Shown here: piece by piece, positions 38,967 to 48,324 of the stretch
How positions within the stretch are numbered: position 1 is the stretch's first letter
Layout of the letters: every line of letters starts with the position of its first letter
Assembly: GCA_016214125.1 (NCBI GenBank)
Contig: JACRPC010000039.1
Location: 28,430-92,429 of the forward strand
From: Rhodospirillales bacterium
Lineage (GTDB): Bacteria; Pseudomonadota; Alphaproteobacteria; Rhodospirillales; WMHbin7
Length of the DNA stretch: 64,000 nt
Direction of reading: 5' to 3'
Notes under the pieces: generated by a model
Seen by the model: the letters and a program-made list of their open reading frames with translations, nothing else
Database searches by the model: none
What the model was told of the DNA's origin: nothing
Position numbers and translations under genes: made by a program

Positions 38967-40235
38967 ATGACCCTGGCCCAAACGCTCAACCGCGATTTTC
39001 GCCATCGCACGCTGGACGAGGCGAAGCTGGCGGCCGCGCTTGACCAGGCGGCGGGCCAGTCGGGCTTCACCCAATGGGTTCGGGAAACCCGCCCGCACCT
39101 CTTTGCCCCGGCGCCGGTGTTCGTAAGCCCCGCCAACGAGCGGCGCATTCAGGCCCTGGTGGCCGATGTCGAGGCGGTGGCGGCGCTTCCCACTTGGCGC
39201 GAAGCCGCCCTGGCCCAGGCCCCGGCCAGCACCGCCGAAGGGCCGGCGGTGGCCGCGGGCGGCGGGCTGTTCATGGGCTACGATTTTCATGTCAACGAGG
39301 ACGGGCCGCATCTGATCGAGATCAACACCAACGCCGGCGGCGGTGCGCTCAATCTGGCGCTCCGCCGCGCGCACGCCGCTTGTTGCGAGGCCGCCGAGGC
39401 GATGCTGGCCGATCTGGTCGATCCCCAGGCGATCGAGGCTGAGTTCCTGTCCAGCCTTGATTCCGAGATGCGCCGCTACGGGCGAATCGGCGCCCCCAGT
39501 CGCGTGGCCATCGTCGATGACGCGCCGACCGAGCAGTATCTCTACCCGGAATTCCTCCTTTTCAAGTCGCTGTTCGAGCGCCACGGCATCGAAACCGTGA
39601 TCGCCGATCCGGCGGCGCTCGAATTCGAAGGCGGAACGCTTCGCCATGAGGGCCGAGCGATCGATCTGGTCTATAACCGTCTGGTCGATTTCCCCCTGAC
39701 CCAGCCCGGCCACCGGGCCTTGTTCCAGGCCTGGCAAAGCGGGGCGGCGGTGGTTTCGCCCGATCCCTTGGCGCACGCGCTGTTCGCCGACAAGCGCAAT
39801 CTCATCCGCCTGTCGGATGCCGGGGCGCTGACGGCTTTGGGGGTCGAAGGCGCAAGGGCCGAACGGATCGCCGCCTTGGTGCCCCAGACCATCGCGGTGA
39901 CGGGCGAAAACGCCGAAACCCTGTGGGCCGAGCGCAAGCATTGGTTTTTCAAGCCGGCCGCCGGCCATGCCGGCAAGGCCGCCTGGCGGGGCGACAAGAT
40001 GACCCGCCGCGTGTGGGACGAGGTGCAAACGGGTGGCGCCTATGTCGCCCAACGTTTGGTACCGCCGCCGGCGCGTTTGGCCGGCGCCGAGAGCGGCGAC
40101 GGGCCCTTGAAGATCGATCTGCGCGCCTATGCCTATGGCGGGCGGGTGCTGATGCTGGCGGCTAGGCTCTATCAGGGCCAGACCACCAATTTCCGCACCC
40201 AGGGCGGCGGCTTCGCCCCGGTGATCGCCGCCTAG
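38967..40235 (+). CDS. Uncharacterised protein with ATP-grasp-like features
   Basis: A 422-residue soluble protein. The region GYDFHVNEDGPHLIEINTNAGGG resembles the metal- and nucleotide-binding end of ATP-grasp enzymes (E-I-N motif), here in the first half, while HWFFKPAAGHAGKAAWRGDK and GGAYVAQRLVPPP in the second half resemble the ATP-binding beta strands. That order suggests a circularly permuted ATP-grasp fold like those of glutathionylspermidine-synthase-type or maturase proteins. No peptide or thiol biosynthesis genes are adjacent. The start is the ATG at 38967, after the terminator. Confidence 0.6.
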   Translation: MTLAQTLNRDFRHRTLDEAKLAAALDQAAGQSGFTQWVRETRPHLFAPAPVFVSPANERRIQALVADVEAVAALPTWREAALAQAPASTAEGPAVAAGGGLFMGYDFHVNEDGPHLIEINTNAGGGALNLALRRAHAACCEAAEAMLADLVDPQAIEAEFLSSLDSEMRRYGRIGAPSRVAIVDDAPTEQYLYPEFLLFKSLFERHGIETVIADPAALEFEGGTLRHEGRAIDLVYNRLVDFPLTQPGHRALFQAWQSGAAVVSPDPLAHALFADKRNLIRLSDAGALTALGVEGARAERIAALVPQTIAVTGENAETLWAERKHWFFKPAAGHAGKAAWRGDKMTRRVWDEVQTGGAYVAQRLVPPPARLAGAESGDGPLKIDLRAYAYGGRVLMLAARLYQGQTTNFRTQGGGFAPVIAA

Positions 40236-40247
40236 CGCCGTTTCCGG

Positions 40248-42512
40248 TCAGCCGATCTGGACGCCGTGATCGGCGGCGTAGGCCTTGAGCCGGTCGCGCA
40301 ACGAGTGGTCGGGATTAAGCAGCAGGGATTGGACGAATCCGGCCAGCGGCTCCAGGGCTAGGCTGCGGATCATGCCGCGCACCGGCCCGATCGCCGAAAC
40401 CGGCATCGACAGCGAACGGAAGCCCAGACCGATCAGCGCCATCGCCTCCAGGGGCTGGCCGCCCATTTCGCCGCACAGGCTGATTGGTACCTTGGCGGCG
40501 TCGGCCCGTTGCACCAGATGGCGAAGGAAGCCGAGCAGCGAGGGCGCCAGCGTGTCGTAGCGCTCGGCGATGCGCGGATTGCCGCGATCCGAGGCGAAGA
40601 GGAACTGGACCAGATCGTTGCTGCCCACCGAAAGAAAATCGACTCGGGGTAGAAGGGCATCCATTTGATAGGCGAGCGCCGGCACTTCGATCATGGTGCC
40701 GACGCGGATGCTCTTGGGGATGCGGCCGCCGCCGCGCCGCTCGCGGCCGATTTCCATGTCGAGCACGGCGCGCGCCATCTCGAATTCCGCGACTTCGGCG
40801 ATCATCGGGAACATCACCGACAGATCGCGCCCGGCGGCAGCGCGCAGCAGCGCCCGCAATTGCTGGCGCATCACGGCCGGACGGTCGAGCGTGATGCGGA
40901 TCGAGCGCCAGCCCATGGCGGGGTTTTCCTCGACCCCGCCCTGCCAATAGGGCAGCACCTTGTCGCCGCCGACATCGAGGGTACGGAACAGCACCGGCTT
41001 GCCCTCCGCCGCGTCCAACACTTGGCGATAAAGCTGAGCCTGGGTCTCGACATCGGGCAGGTCGGAGCGGGCCATGAAGGGAATCTCGGTGCGGTAAAGG
41101 CCGATGCCGTCGGCACCGCTGTCGCCAAGAAAGGCCAGATCGGCCGGCAGGCCGGCGTTGACGAACAGGCCGATGCGGGTACCGTCCAGGGTCACCGGCG
41201 GCAGGTCGCGCTGGGTGGCGTAGACGGCGATGCGCTGGGCGCGGTGCTTGAGATTGGCCTGAAAGGCGCCCATCACGTCTTCGCCGGGACGAATGTAGAC
41301 GGTGCCGCCATCGCCATCGACCACCACCGGGTCCAGCGGCTCGACCCGCTCCAAAACGTCGCGGGCCTGGCCGATCACTGGAATGTCGAGTGCCCGAGCG
41401 ATGATCGCCACATGCATGGTGGGCGAACCCTCTTCCAGCACCAGGGCCTTCAACTTCCGGCGGTCGTAATCGAGCAGTTCGGCGGGTCCGAGCGAGCGGG
41501 CGAACAGAATGGCGTCGTCGGGCAGATCGGCCGGGCTTTCGCCCCTGCCGGCCAGATATTGAAGCAGGCGGTTGGCCAAGTCTTCCAAATCGTGCAGGCG
41601 CTCGCGCAGATAGGGATCGGTGATCTGGGTCATGCGGTGGCGGGTGTCGTCATGCACCTTCTGCACGGCCGCCTCGGCGGTGAGCCCGCCCCGTATCGCT
41701 TCGCCGATGCGGGTGATCCAGCCGGTGTCCTCGGCAAACATCCGGTAGGTTTCCATGACGTCGCGATGCTCGCCACCCTTGACGAGATCCTGGGATTCCA
41801 AGAGCTCATCCAAGGCCCGATGCATGCGCGCCAGAGCTTCCTTGAGCCTTGCCATCTCGACCTCGGCATCCTCGGCCACCAGCCGGTGGATCACCACCCG
41901 GCTCTTGTGCAGGACGGCGGAGCCGATGCCGATGCCGCCATTGAGCTTGACGCCGTCGATGCGCAGGGGCAGGAGCGCGTTGCCGTCGGCGGCAATCTGC
42001 TCCTCGCGCGGAATCAGGCTGCCGCCGGCCACCAGCTCGGCCAGCACCATGGCGACCGTCTCCAGGGTCTCGATCTCTTCTTCGATATACTGGCGCAGGC
42101 TTCGGTTCTGCACGACAAGCACGCCCAGCACGCGTCCGCCGCGCAAGATCGGCACACCGAGGAGCGAGTGGTAGATTTCTTCGCCGGTTTCCGGCCGGTA
42201 GACGTAGCTCGGATGGTTCTGGGCATCGGCGATGGCCAAAGGCCTCGCGTGGGCGGCGATGTCGCCCACCAACCCCTCGCCCACCCGCAGGCGCGTGCGG
42301 TGCACGGCGTCCTTGCGCAGACCCTCGGTGGCGAAGAGTTCCAGGACCTCGCCGGCGCGCATGACGTAGCAGGAGCACACCTCGGCCACCAAATCGGCGG
42401 CGATCAATTTGACCACCCGGTCAAGCCGGTCCTGGGCGGTACCACCGCCGGCCATGACATCGCGCAACCGGCCGAGCAGCCGGCGCGACACGCTGGGCGC
42501 CGTCGGCGACAT
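40248..42512 (-). CDS. ptsP: Phosphoenolpyruvate-protein phosphotransferase PtsP (EI-Ntr)
   Basis: A 754-residue enzyme I of the nitrogen PTS. The N-terminal GAF domain (about residues 20-165) is followed by the EI region: LVLEEGSPTMHVAIIARAL with the phospho-His, and the PEP-binding barrel with GIGLYRTEIPFM, LDVGGDK and SVGSNDLVQF. It passes phosphate to NPr and EIIA-Ntr. It starts overlapping the stop of the upstream monooxygenase gene, in an operon headed by lysC. Confidence 0.95.
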   Translation of the reverse strand: MSPTAPSVSRRLLGRLRDVMAGGGTAQDRLDRVVKLIAADLVAEVCSCYVMRAGEVLELFATEGLRKDAVHRTRLRVGEGLVGDIAAHARPLAIADAQNHPSYVYRPETGEEIYHSLLGVPILRGGRVLGVLVVQNRSLRQYIEEEIETLETVAMVLAELVAGGSLIPREEQIAADGNALLPLRIDGVKLNGGIGIGSAVLHKSRVVIHRLVAEDAEVEMARLKEALARMHRALDELLESQDLVKGGEHRDVMETYRMFAEDTGWITRIGEAIRGGLTAEAAVQKVHDDTRHRMTQITDPYLRERLHDLEDLANRLLQYLAGRGESPADLPDDAILFARSLGPAELLDYDRRKLKALVLEEGSPTMHVAIIARALDIPVIGQARDVLERVEPLDPVVVDGDGGTVYIRPGEDVMGAFQANLKHRAQRIAVYATQRDLPPVTLDGTRIGLFVNAGLPADLAFLGDSGADGIGLYRTEIPFMARSDLPDVETQAQLYRQVLDAAEGKPVLFRTLDVGGDKVLPYWQGGVEENPAMGWRSIRITLDRPAVMRQQLRALLRAAAGRDLSVMFPMIAEVAEFEMARAVLDMEIGRERRGGGRIPKSIRVGTMIEVPALAYQMDALLPRVDFLSVGSNDLVQFLFASDRGNPRIAERYDTLAPSLLGFLRHLVQRADAAKVPISLCGEMGGQPLEAMALIGLGFRSLSMPVSAIGPVRGMIRSLALEPLAGFVQSLLLNPDHSLRDRLKAYAADHGVQIG

Positions 42513-43537
42513 CAGGCCGCCCGGTCGCGGGCCGCCAAGGCGGCGACCGCCTGATCAACCAGTTCCGAAAGGATTTCCGCCGAAGGCTGTTCGCGGGTCA
42601 CCATGCCGACGCTCTGGCCGGCCATCAGCGAACCGTTCTCGACGTCGCCGTCGATGACGGCACGGCGCAGTGCCCCGGCCCAGAAATGCTCGATCTCGAG
42701 CTGGGCGCTCTCGCGGTCGAGTTGGCCGGCCCGGTAGCGGGCAATGACCTCGGCCTGCACTTCCTGGAAACGCTTGGTCGCCGGATTGACCAGCGCCCGC
42801 ACCGGAATCACCGGAAATTCGGCGTCGACCTGCACCGAGGGCTGGGCGTCGCGCGCCTGGGCGCGTAGGAAGGCCTGCTTGAATTTGGGATGGGCAATCG
42901 ATTCGGTGGCGCACACGAAGCGGGTGCCCAATTGGCAGCCGGCGGCGCCCATTTCGAGATAGGAAAGGATCGCCTCGCCCCGCCCGATGCCGCCAGCCAC
43001 GAACACCGGCACGTCGCGCACCTGAGGCAGAATTTCCTGGGCCAGCACGCTGGTTGAGACCGGGCCGATATGACCGCCGGCCTCGCTGCCTTCGATCACC
43101 AGCGCGTCGGCGCCGCTGCGCACCAGCTTCTTCGCCAGCACCAGGGCCGGGGCAAAACAGGTCACCTGGGCGCCCAGATCCTTCAAACGCTTGATCGACG
43201 CGGCGCTGGGCAGGCCGCCGGCCAGCACAACATGCGCCACCTTGGCCTGGCCGCAGACCTCGATCAATTGGTCGAGTTGGGGGTGGAGCGTGATCAGGTT
43301 GACGCCGAAGGGCTTCTGGGTCAGCGCCTGGGTCGCCATGATCTCGGCCGCCAGAAGATCGGGGCCCATCGAACCGCAGGCCAGAACGCCGAAGCCGCCG
43401 CCGTTCGATATGGCCGCCACCAGATGGCGCTCGGACACCCACGACATGGCGCCGCACAAGATGGCGAGATCGGTCCCCAGGAACCGGCGGCCCCGTTCCC
43501 ACAGATCGTCCAGCCTTGTCCGGGCCGCAGCCGTCAT
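42512..43537 (-). CDS. Nitronate monooxygenase / 2-nitropropane dioxygenase family flavoprotein
   Basis: A 341-residue FMN-dependent TIM barrel. Motifs include CGAMSWVSERHLVAAISNGGGFGVLACG at the N-terminus, VIEGSEAGGHIGP and VFVAGGIGRGEAILSYLEMGAAGCQLGTRF, typical of class NMO/NpdA enzymes (nitronate oxidation or FabK-like enoyl reduction). It sits between lysC (26 bases) and ptsP (1-base overlap). Substrate cannot be deduced. Confidence 0.85.
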   Translation of the reverse strand: MTAAARTRLDDLWERGRRFLGTDLAILCGAMSWVSERHLVAAISNGGGFGVLACGSMGPDLLAAEIMATQALTQKPFGVNLITLHPQLDQLIEVCGQAKVAHVVLAGGLPSAASIKRLKDLGAQVTCFAPALVLAKKLVRSGADALVIEGSEAGGHIGPVSTSVLAQEILPQVRDVPVFVAGGIGRGEAILSYLEMGAAGCQLGTRFVCATESIAHPKFKQAFLRAQARDAQPSVQVDAEFPVIPVRALVNPATKRFQEVQAEVIARYRAGQLDRESAQLEIEHFWAGALRRAVIDGDVENGSLMAGQSVGMVTREQPSAEILSELVDQAVAALAARDRAA

Positions 43538-43563
43538 GATGTGTCCCCTCCGCCCGTGGCGGC

Positions 43564-44784
43564 TTAAGCGGAATCGAGTTCGTAGGCGGTGTGCAGGGCC
43601 CGCAGGGCCAGTTCGGTGTAGTCTTCGGCGATCAGCACGCTCACCTTGATTTCCGAGGTCGAGATGACCTGGATGTTGATGCCCTTCTCGGCCAAGGTCT
43701 TGAACATGGTGAGCGCCACGCCGGCGTGGCTGCGCATGCCGACCCCGATCACCGAGACCTTGACGACGTTCGAATCGGCGGCCAGCGCCTTGAAGCCGAA
43801 ACCGCTCTTCGCCTTCTCGATCACCTGCTTGGCCTTCTCGAGATCGGCCTTGCCGACGGTGAAGGTAAGGTCGGTGGTGGCGCCGTCGTGCGAAACGTTC
43901 TGCACGATCATGTCGACATTGATGGCCGCCTCGGCCAAGGGGCCGAAGATGCGGGCGGCGACGCCGGGCTTGTCCTCGACGCCAACCAGGGTGATCTTCG
44001 CCTCGTCGCGGCTGTAGGCGATGCCGCTTACCAGTGCCTTTTCCACGATCTCATCCTCATCGCAAACGAGTGTGCCGGGTTCGTCGGAGAAGCTGGACAG
44101 CACCTGGACCCGCACCCGGTGCTTCATCGCCATCTCGACCGAGCGGGTCTGCAGCACCTTGGCGCCGACCGAGGCCAGCTCCAGCATCTCCTCATAGGTG
44201 ATCTTGTCGAGCTTTTTCGCCTTGGTGACGATGCGCGGGTCGGTGGTGTAGACCCCGTCGACGTCGGTGTAGATGTCGCAGCGGTCGGCCTTGAGCGCGG
44301 CGGCCAGCGCCACCGCCGAGGTGTCGGAACCGCCGCGGCCCAAGGTGGTGACGCGGTTGTCGGGACCCAGGCCCTGGAAGCCGGCCACCACGGCGACCTG
44401 GCCCTTGGCCAGGCGCTTCAGCATCTCGTCGGTGTCGATCGACAGGATGCGGGCCTTGCCGTGCACGCCGTCGGAATGGATGGGAATCTGCCAACCCATC
44501 CAGGAGCGGGCATCGACCCCCAGTTCCTGAAGCGCAATGGCGAGAAGACCGATCGTCACCTGCTCGCCGGTCGAAACCACGGTGTCGTATTCGCGGGCAT
44601 CGTGCAGAGGGGCGATCTCGGTGCACCAGGCAACGAGCTGGTTGGTCACCCCCGACATCGCCGAGACGACCACCGCCACCTCGTTGCCGGCCTGGGCCTC
44701 GCGCTTGACGCGGCGGGCCACGTTCTGGATGCGGGCGACATCGCCCACCGAGGTGCCGCCGAATTTCATCACGATGCGCGCCAT
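43564..44784 (-). CDS. lysC: Aspartokinase
   Basis: A 406-residue monofunctional aspartate kinase: [19 protein letters not shown] at the start, [23 protein letters not shown] and [11 protein letters not shown] in the kinase domain, and two ACT domains at the C-terminus ([16 protein letters not shown]). It makes aspartyl phosphate for Lys/Thr/Met synthesis. ATG at 44784 is chosen because the longer frame to 44943 overlaps the divergent ubiG promoter and lacks homology. Confidence 0.95.
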   Translation of the reverse strand: MARIVMKFGGTSVGDVARIQNVARRVKREAQAGNEVAVVVSAMSGVTNQLVAWCTEIAPLHDAREYDTVVSTGEQVTIGLLAIALQELGVDARSWMGWQIPIHSDGVHGKARILSIDTDEMLKRLAKGQVAVVAGFQGLGPDNRVTTLGRGGSDTSAVALAAALKADRCDIYTDVDGVYTTDPRIVTKAKKLDKITYEEMLELASVGAKVLQTRSVEMAMKHRVRVQVLSSFSDEPGTLVCDEDEIVEKALVSGIAYSRDEAKITLVGVEDKPGVAARIFGPLAEAAINVDMIVQNVSHDGATTDLTFTVGKADLEKAKQVIEKAKSGFGFKALAADSNVVKVSVIGVGMRSHAGVALTMFKTLAEKGINIQVISTSEIKVSVLIAEDYTELALRALHTAYELDSA

Positions 44785-44847
44785 GACCGAACGATCCCCA
44801 TCTTCGCTCCCCAACCGGGGGAGTGTCGCCAGCCGATAGACCGGATT

Positions 44848-44876
44848 TTGCAGGTTGCCCGAAGGGCGCGTATAAA
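44848..44876 (+). promoter_or_regulatory. Sigma70 promoter of ubiG
   Basis: TTGCAG (44848-44853), a 17-base spacer and TATAAA (44871-44876), 47 bases before the ubiG start, in the divergent gap with lysC. Confidence 0.7.
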
Positions 44877-44923
44877 TACGCCGAGTCCTTTGCCAACGCA
44901 AGCCCGCCAACCCGGAACAGACA

Positions 44924-45661
44924 ATGCACGCCAGCTCCGCCAACCCTCAGGAAATCGCCCGTTTCGCCGCCCTGGCCGAGAGCTGGTGGGACCCCGAGGG
45001 TCCGATGAAGCCTCTGCACAAGATGAACCCCTGCCGGATCGACTTCCTGGTCACCCGCCTAGCCGCCCATTTTGGCCGCGATCCCTTGGCCGAAATGCCT
45101 TTTCAAGGACTTAGCCTGCTCGATGTCGGCACCGGCGCCGGCCTCATCGCCGAGCCGATGGCTCGAATGGGTTTTCAGGTGGTCGGGCTCGACGCCGGGG
45201 CGGAAACCCTGGACGCCGCCCGCGCCCATGCCCGTTCCCAGGAGCTGACGATCGACTATCGCCAGGGGTCGCCCGAGGATTTGATCCGTTCCAAGGAGCG
45301 TTTCGATGTCGTCCTGGCGATGGAGATCGTCGAGCATGTCGACGAGCCCGATCGGTTCTTGCAGACGGTGGCCGGACTGGTGGCGCCGGGCGGGACCTTT
45401 GGCGGCGCCACCGTCAACCGCACCACCAAGGCCTATCTGATGGGCATCGTGGGAGCCGAGCTGATCCTGCGCTGGTTGCCCATCGGCACCCATGACTGGA
45501 ACAAATTCGTCAAGCCCAGCGAATTCGCCCGCGGCCTGGAGGCGGGGGGAGTCAAGGTGACGGAAATGGCCGGCATGGCCTACAACCCGCTCACCGATTC
45601 CTGGCGGCTCACCCGCGATCTCGCCGTCAATTATTTGCTGGTCGGGACCAGGGCGGCCTAG
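44924..45661 (+). CDS. ubiG: Ubiquinone biosynthesis O-methyltransferase UbiG
   Basis: A 245-residue methyltransferase opening HASSANPQEIARFAALAESW, which is typical of UbiG. The SAM motif LLDVGTGAGLIAEPMARMG is around residue 65. Also present are the catalytic-region VLAMEIVEHV and the C-terminal GTHDWNKFVKPSE. It carries out both O-methylation steps of ubiquinone synthesis. Divergent from lysC, as in many alphaproteobacteria. Confidence 0.95.
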   Translation: MHASSANPQEIARFAALAESWWDPEGPMKPLHKMNPCRIDFLVTRLAAHFGRDPLAEMPFQGLSLLDVGTGAGLIAEPMARMGFQVVGLDAGAETLDAARAHARSQELTIDYRQGSPEDLIRSKERFDVVLAMEIVEHVDEPDRFLQTVAGLVAPGGTFGGATVNRTTKAYLMGIVGAELILRWLPIGTHDWNKFVKPSEFARGLEAGGVKVTEMAGMAYNPLTDSWRLTRDLAVNYLLVGTRAA

Positions 45662-45695
45662 CGGCCCCGGGCACCGGAGCCTCGAGAAGCGCGAA

Positions 45696-46103
45696 TTAAG
45701 AATCCTGCCGGGGCAGCCAGGGGATAGCGGCGATTTCGATGCCCTCGTCCTTTAAGGACTTGGCCTCTTCCTTGGTGGCGTCGCCATAGATGCCGCGCTT
45801 TTCCGCCTCGCCATAATGGATGCGCCGCGCTTCCTCGGGGAAACGGGGACCGACATGTTCGCAATTGGCTTCCACGGTCTCGCGGATGGCGCGCAGCGCC
45901 TGCATCATGTGGCCGGCTTCCTCGGCCTGGGCCTTGCCCTTGCCGGTGATGCGGGGCGCCATCGGCGCCTTGGCGATCTTGGTGTCGGCGCAAACCGGAC
46001 AGATCACCAGCCCGCGCTTGGCTTGGCGGTCGTAGGCGGCGCTGTCCTTGAACCACGCCTCGAAGCGGTGTTCCGCCGAACATTGGAGTTCGTAAAGGAT
46101 CAT
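45696..46103 (-). CDS. DUF1178 family protein
   Basis: A 135-residue DUF1178 protein: MILYELQCSAEHRFEAWFKD at the start and a CPVCADTKIAKAPMAPRI segment. The two cysteine sites (residue 8, and CPVC at about 37) suggest a zinc-ribbon-like N-terminus. Common in alphaproteobacteria, function unknown. It is convergent with ubiG and divergent from a methyltransferase 44 bases away. Confidence 0.88.
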   Translation of the reverse strand: MILYELQCSAEHRFEAWFKDSAAYDRQAKRGLVICPVCADTKIAKAPMAPRITGKGKAQAEEAGHMMQALRAIRETVEANCEHVGPRFPEEARRIHYGEAEKRGIYGDATKEEAKSLKDEGIEIAAIPWLPRQDS

Positions 46104-46147
46104 GTTTCTCCTTTACCCGCTCGCGCGAAATTCGGCAATCTGGAAAG

Positions 46148-46720
46148 ATGCATGAGGCAAGCGACAACCGGCCGGGCCATTTGGCCCAAACCGAACCGTC
46201 GGCCTGGCTGGCCCGGTTCGCGCCTTTGGTCCGAGCCGGCGGTCCGGTCCTTGATCTGGCCTGCGGCGGCGGACGGAACGCCCGTCTGTTTCTCGATCGC
46301 GGCCATCCGGTAACCGCCGTCGATCGCGACACCGCCTGGATCGCCGAGGCGCTGGGGGAACGGGCCGGGCTCGAAATCGTCACCGCCGATCTGGAGGACG
46401 GACGGCCCTGGCCTTTCGACGGGCGACGCTTTGCCGGCGTGGCGGTTACCAACTATCTTCATCGTCCGCTTTTTCCCAAGCTGTTGGCGGCCTTGGATGA
46501 AACCGGCGTGCTGATCTACGAGACCTTCGCCGCCGGCCAGGAGGCTTTCAGCCGGCCGCGCAATCCCGATCATCTCCTGATGTCGGGCGAATTGCTGGAG
46601 GTGGCGCGCGGCCAGCTCCATGTCGTGGCCTTCGAGCAGGGCCTGGTCGAGCGCTCTGGCAAGACATCGGTGGTGCAGCGCCTCTGCGCCGCCCGCACCT
46701 ACGGACCGTGGAAAATTTAA
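46148..46720 (+). CDS. SAM-dependent methyltransferase (TehB/UbiE-like)
   Basis: A 190-residue protein with VLDLACGGGRNARLFLDRG (SAM motif I with the variant ACGGGRNA), an acidic motif II (VTAVDRD) and YETFAAGQEAFSRPRNPDHLL. The last segment is typical of a small alphaproteobacterial methyltransferase family of the TehB type. Acceptor unknown. It ends in a convergent gap containing the structured repeat. Confidence 0.8.
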   Translation: MHEASDNRPGHLAQTEPSAWLARFAPLVRAGGPVLDLACGGGRNARLFLDRGHPVTAVDRDTAWIAEALGERAGLEIVTADLEDGRPWPFDGRRFAGVAVTNYLHRPLFPKLLAALDETGVLIYETFAAGQEAFSRPRNPDHLLMSGELLEVARGQLHVVAFEQGLVERSGKTSVVQRLCAARTYGPWKI

Positions 46721-46735
46721 AACTCGCCGGTGCCG

Positions 46736-46843
46736 AAGGCCAACCAAGGGAGCGCGCGACGCGCGCGACTGGGCCGTTGAGGCCCCGCGCCCCCATGGGC
46801 GCGAAAGCCAAGGGGCCGGACGGCCCCGCCCGGCGATTGAGGC
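46736..46843 (+). repeat. Structured intergenic repeat, copy 2 (two tandem units)
   Basis: Unit 2a (46736-46784) reads GGCCAACCAAGGGAGCG, a CGCGCG hairpin, then GGGCCGTTGAGGCC. Unit 2b (46801-46843) reads GCGAAAGCCAAG, hairpin GGGGCC/GGCCCC (46812-46827), then GCCCGGCGATTGAGGCC. The flanks match copies 1 and 3, and all three lie in convergent gaps. Confidence 0.6.
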
Positions 46844-46846
46844 CAA

Positions 46847-47263
46847 TTAAACGGGCATCGTCTCCGGCTGCTCGCCAGTGCCGGGCGGATCGTTCGAGGC
46901 CATCTGGTTGTCCTCGCCCTCGCCTTCGTCGCCCATCGGCGGCTGATCGTCGGCCGGGGTGCCCATCGGCGGCCGGCGATAAGGCTGGCCCGATTGCTGG
47001 TTCATGCTGTTGATGACCCGGTAGTAATGCTCGGCATGCTGGTAATAATTCTCGGCGGCGATGCGATCGCCGGCGGCGGTGGCGTCGCGGGCCAGTGCCA
47101 GATACTTCTCCAGCACCTGATGGGCGTTGCCGCGGATGCGAACCTCGGGGCCGCTGCTGTCGAAGGTCTGGTTGCGGTTGGGGATGTGCTTCTTGCCGTT
47201 ATGGCCACCATGGCCGCCATGCCCGCGGCCGCGTACGCGCTTGTTGTTCATCGGAGGTTTCAT
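46847..47263 (-). CDS. DUF4167 protein
   Basis: A 138-residue protein. A basic Gly/His/Arg-rich N-terminus (KRVRGRGHGGHGGHNGKK) is followed by the DUF4167 core, DSSGPEVRIRGNAHQVLEKYLALARDA to AENYYQHAEHYYRVIN, and a Pro/Glu-rich disordered tail. It is an alphaproteobacterial marker family, usually next to prmC as here; RNA binding is possible given the basic tail, but the role is unknown. The 203-base upstream gap to prmC has no other gene. Confidence 0.88.
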   Translation of the reverse strand: MKPPMNNKRVRGRGHGGHGGHNGKKHIPNRNQTFDSSGPEVRIRGNAHQVLEKYLALARDATAAGDRIAAENYYQHAEHYYRVINSMNQQSGQPYRRPPMGTPADDQPPMGDEGEGEDNQMASNDPPGTGEQPETMPV

Positions 47264-47466
47264 GTCACTTCATTTGTTGAAAACCAATCCTCACGCTTCG
47301 AGTCGTTTGGACGGCGCTCCGCTTAGGCGGATGGCAGCGCAAACACGCTATGCCGTGAGGAACTCGTTGATGCGCTTGACCGGAGCCAGGCTCGACGCCG
47401 CGCATCGCTATGAGAGGAAGCCTACCCGGTCCTTGGGCGCCGTCCAACAGTTTTTTTTCGGATAAT

Positions 47467-48324
47467 TCAATCTTTTTCGGCCCGAACAAGCCGTTCGATC
47501 CCGCCCAGATCGCGTTCCGTTTGAATATTCACGAAAAATGCATCCCTTAGAAGATCGGCGACCGGGCGGGCCTGCCCTTGGCCGACCTCGAAATAGACCC
47601 GCCCGCCGGGCAGGAGATGGTCGCCGATCCGGGGTGCCAGATGGCGGTAGGGGGCAAGCCCGTCCGGCCCGCCGTCAAGGGCCAGGCGGGGCTCGAAGCG
47701 CGAGACTTCCGGCGCCAGATCGTCGATCTCGGCGGTGGGAATGTAGGGCGGATTGCTGACGATTGCGTCGAAGCGGTCCGCAATTCCTTCCAGCCAATCG
47801 GCGGTCCGAAACTCGGCCCGATTCCCCATGCCCAGTCTTTGGGCGTTGTGGCGGGCCGCCGCGATGGCGCCCGGCGCCTTGTCGATGCCCAGACCCTTGG
47901 CCTCGGGCAATTCAGCCAACAGGGCCAGCAGCAGACAACCCGAGCCGGTGCCGAGATCGAGAAGGCGAAGCGGCCGCGCCCGGTCGGGGCAATCGGCCAG
48001 CACGGCACGCACCAGCGTTTCGCTGTCCGGCCGGGGCACCAGCGTGTCGGCGTTGAGATCCAGCTCCAGCGTCCAGAATTCCCAGTTGCCCAGAATGCGC
48101 TGCACCGGCTCGCGCGCCCGGCGCCGCTCGAGCCAGGCGGCGAAGCGGGCCTCCCGCTCGGGCGATAGCGCGAGAGCGGCATCGCCATGAATGCGGCTGG
48201 GCGACACCTCCAGACATTCGGCCAGCAGATGGCGGACGTCCTGGGCGGCGTCACGAAGATCGATGCCGGCGGCGGCAAGCTGGCCGACCGCCCGGCGAAA
48301 AAGATCGCCCGCCCGCGCGGTCAC
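47467..48324 (-). CDS. prmC: Release factor glutamine methyltransferase PrmC
   Basis: A 285-residue methyltransferase with SAM motif [19 protein letters not shown] and the catalytic NPPY ([10 protein letters not shown]), which methylates the Gln of the release factor GGQ motif. It overlaps prfA by 4 bases, the standard pairing with its substrate gene. Confidence 0.95.
   Translation of the reverse strand: MTARAGDLFRRAVGQLAAAGIDLRDAAQDVRHLLAECLEVSPSRIHGDAALALSPEREARFAAWLERRRAREPVQRILGNWEFWTLELDLNADTLVPRPDSETLVRAVLADCPDRARPLRLLDLGTGSGCLLLALLAELPEAKGLGIDKAPGAIAAARHNAQRLGMGNRAEFRTADWLEGIADRFDAIVSNPPYIPTAEIDDLAPEVSRFEPRLALDGGPDGLAPYRHLAPRIGDHLLPGGRVYFEVGQGQARPVADLLRDAFFVNIQTERDLGGIERLVRAEKD

Noticed and set aside
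47265..47489. A 74-codon minus-strand frame between prmC and DUF4167.
   Set aside because: It overlaps the prmC 3' end, has no homology I can see and no good ribosome-binding site.
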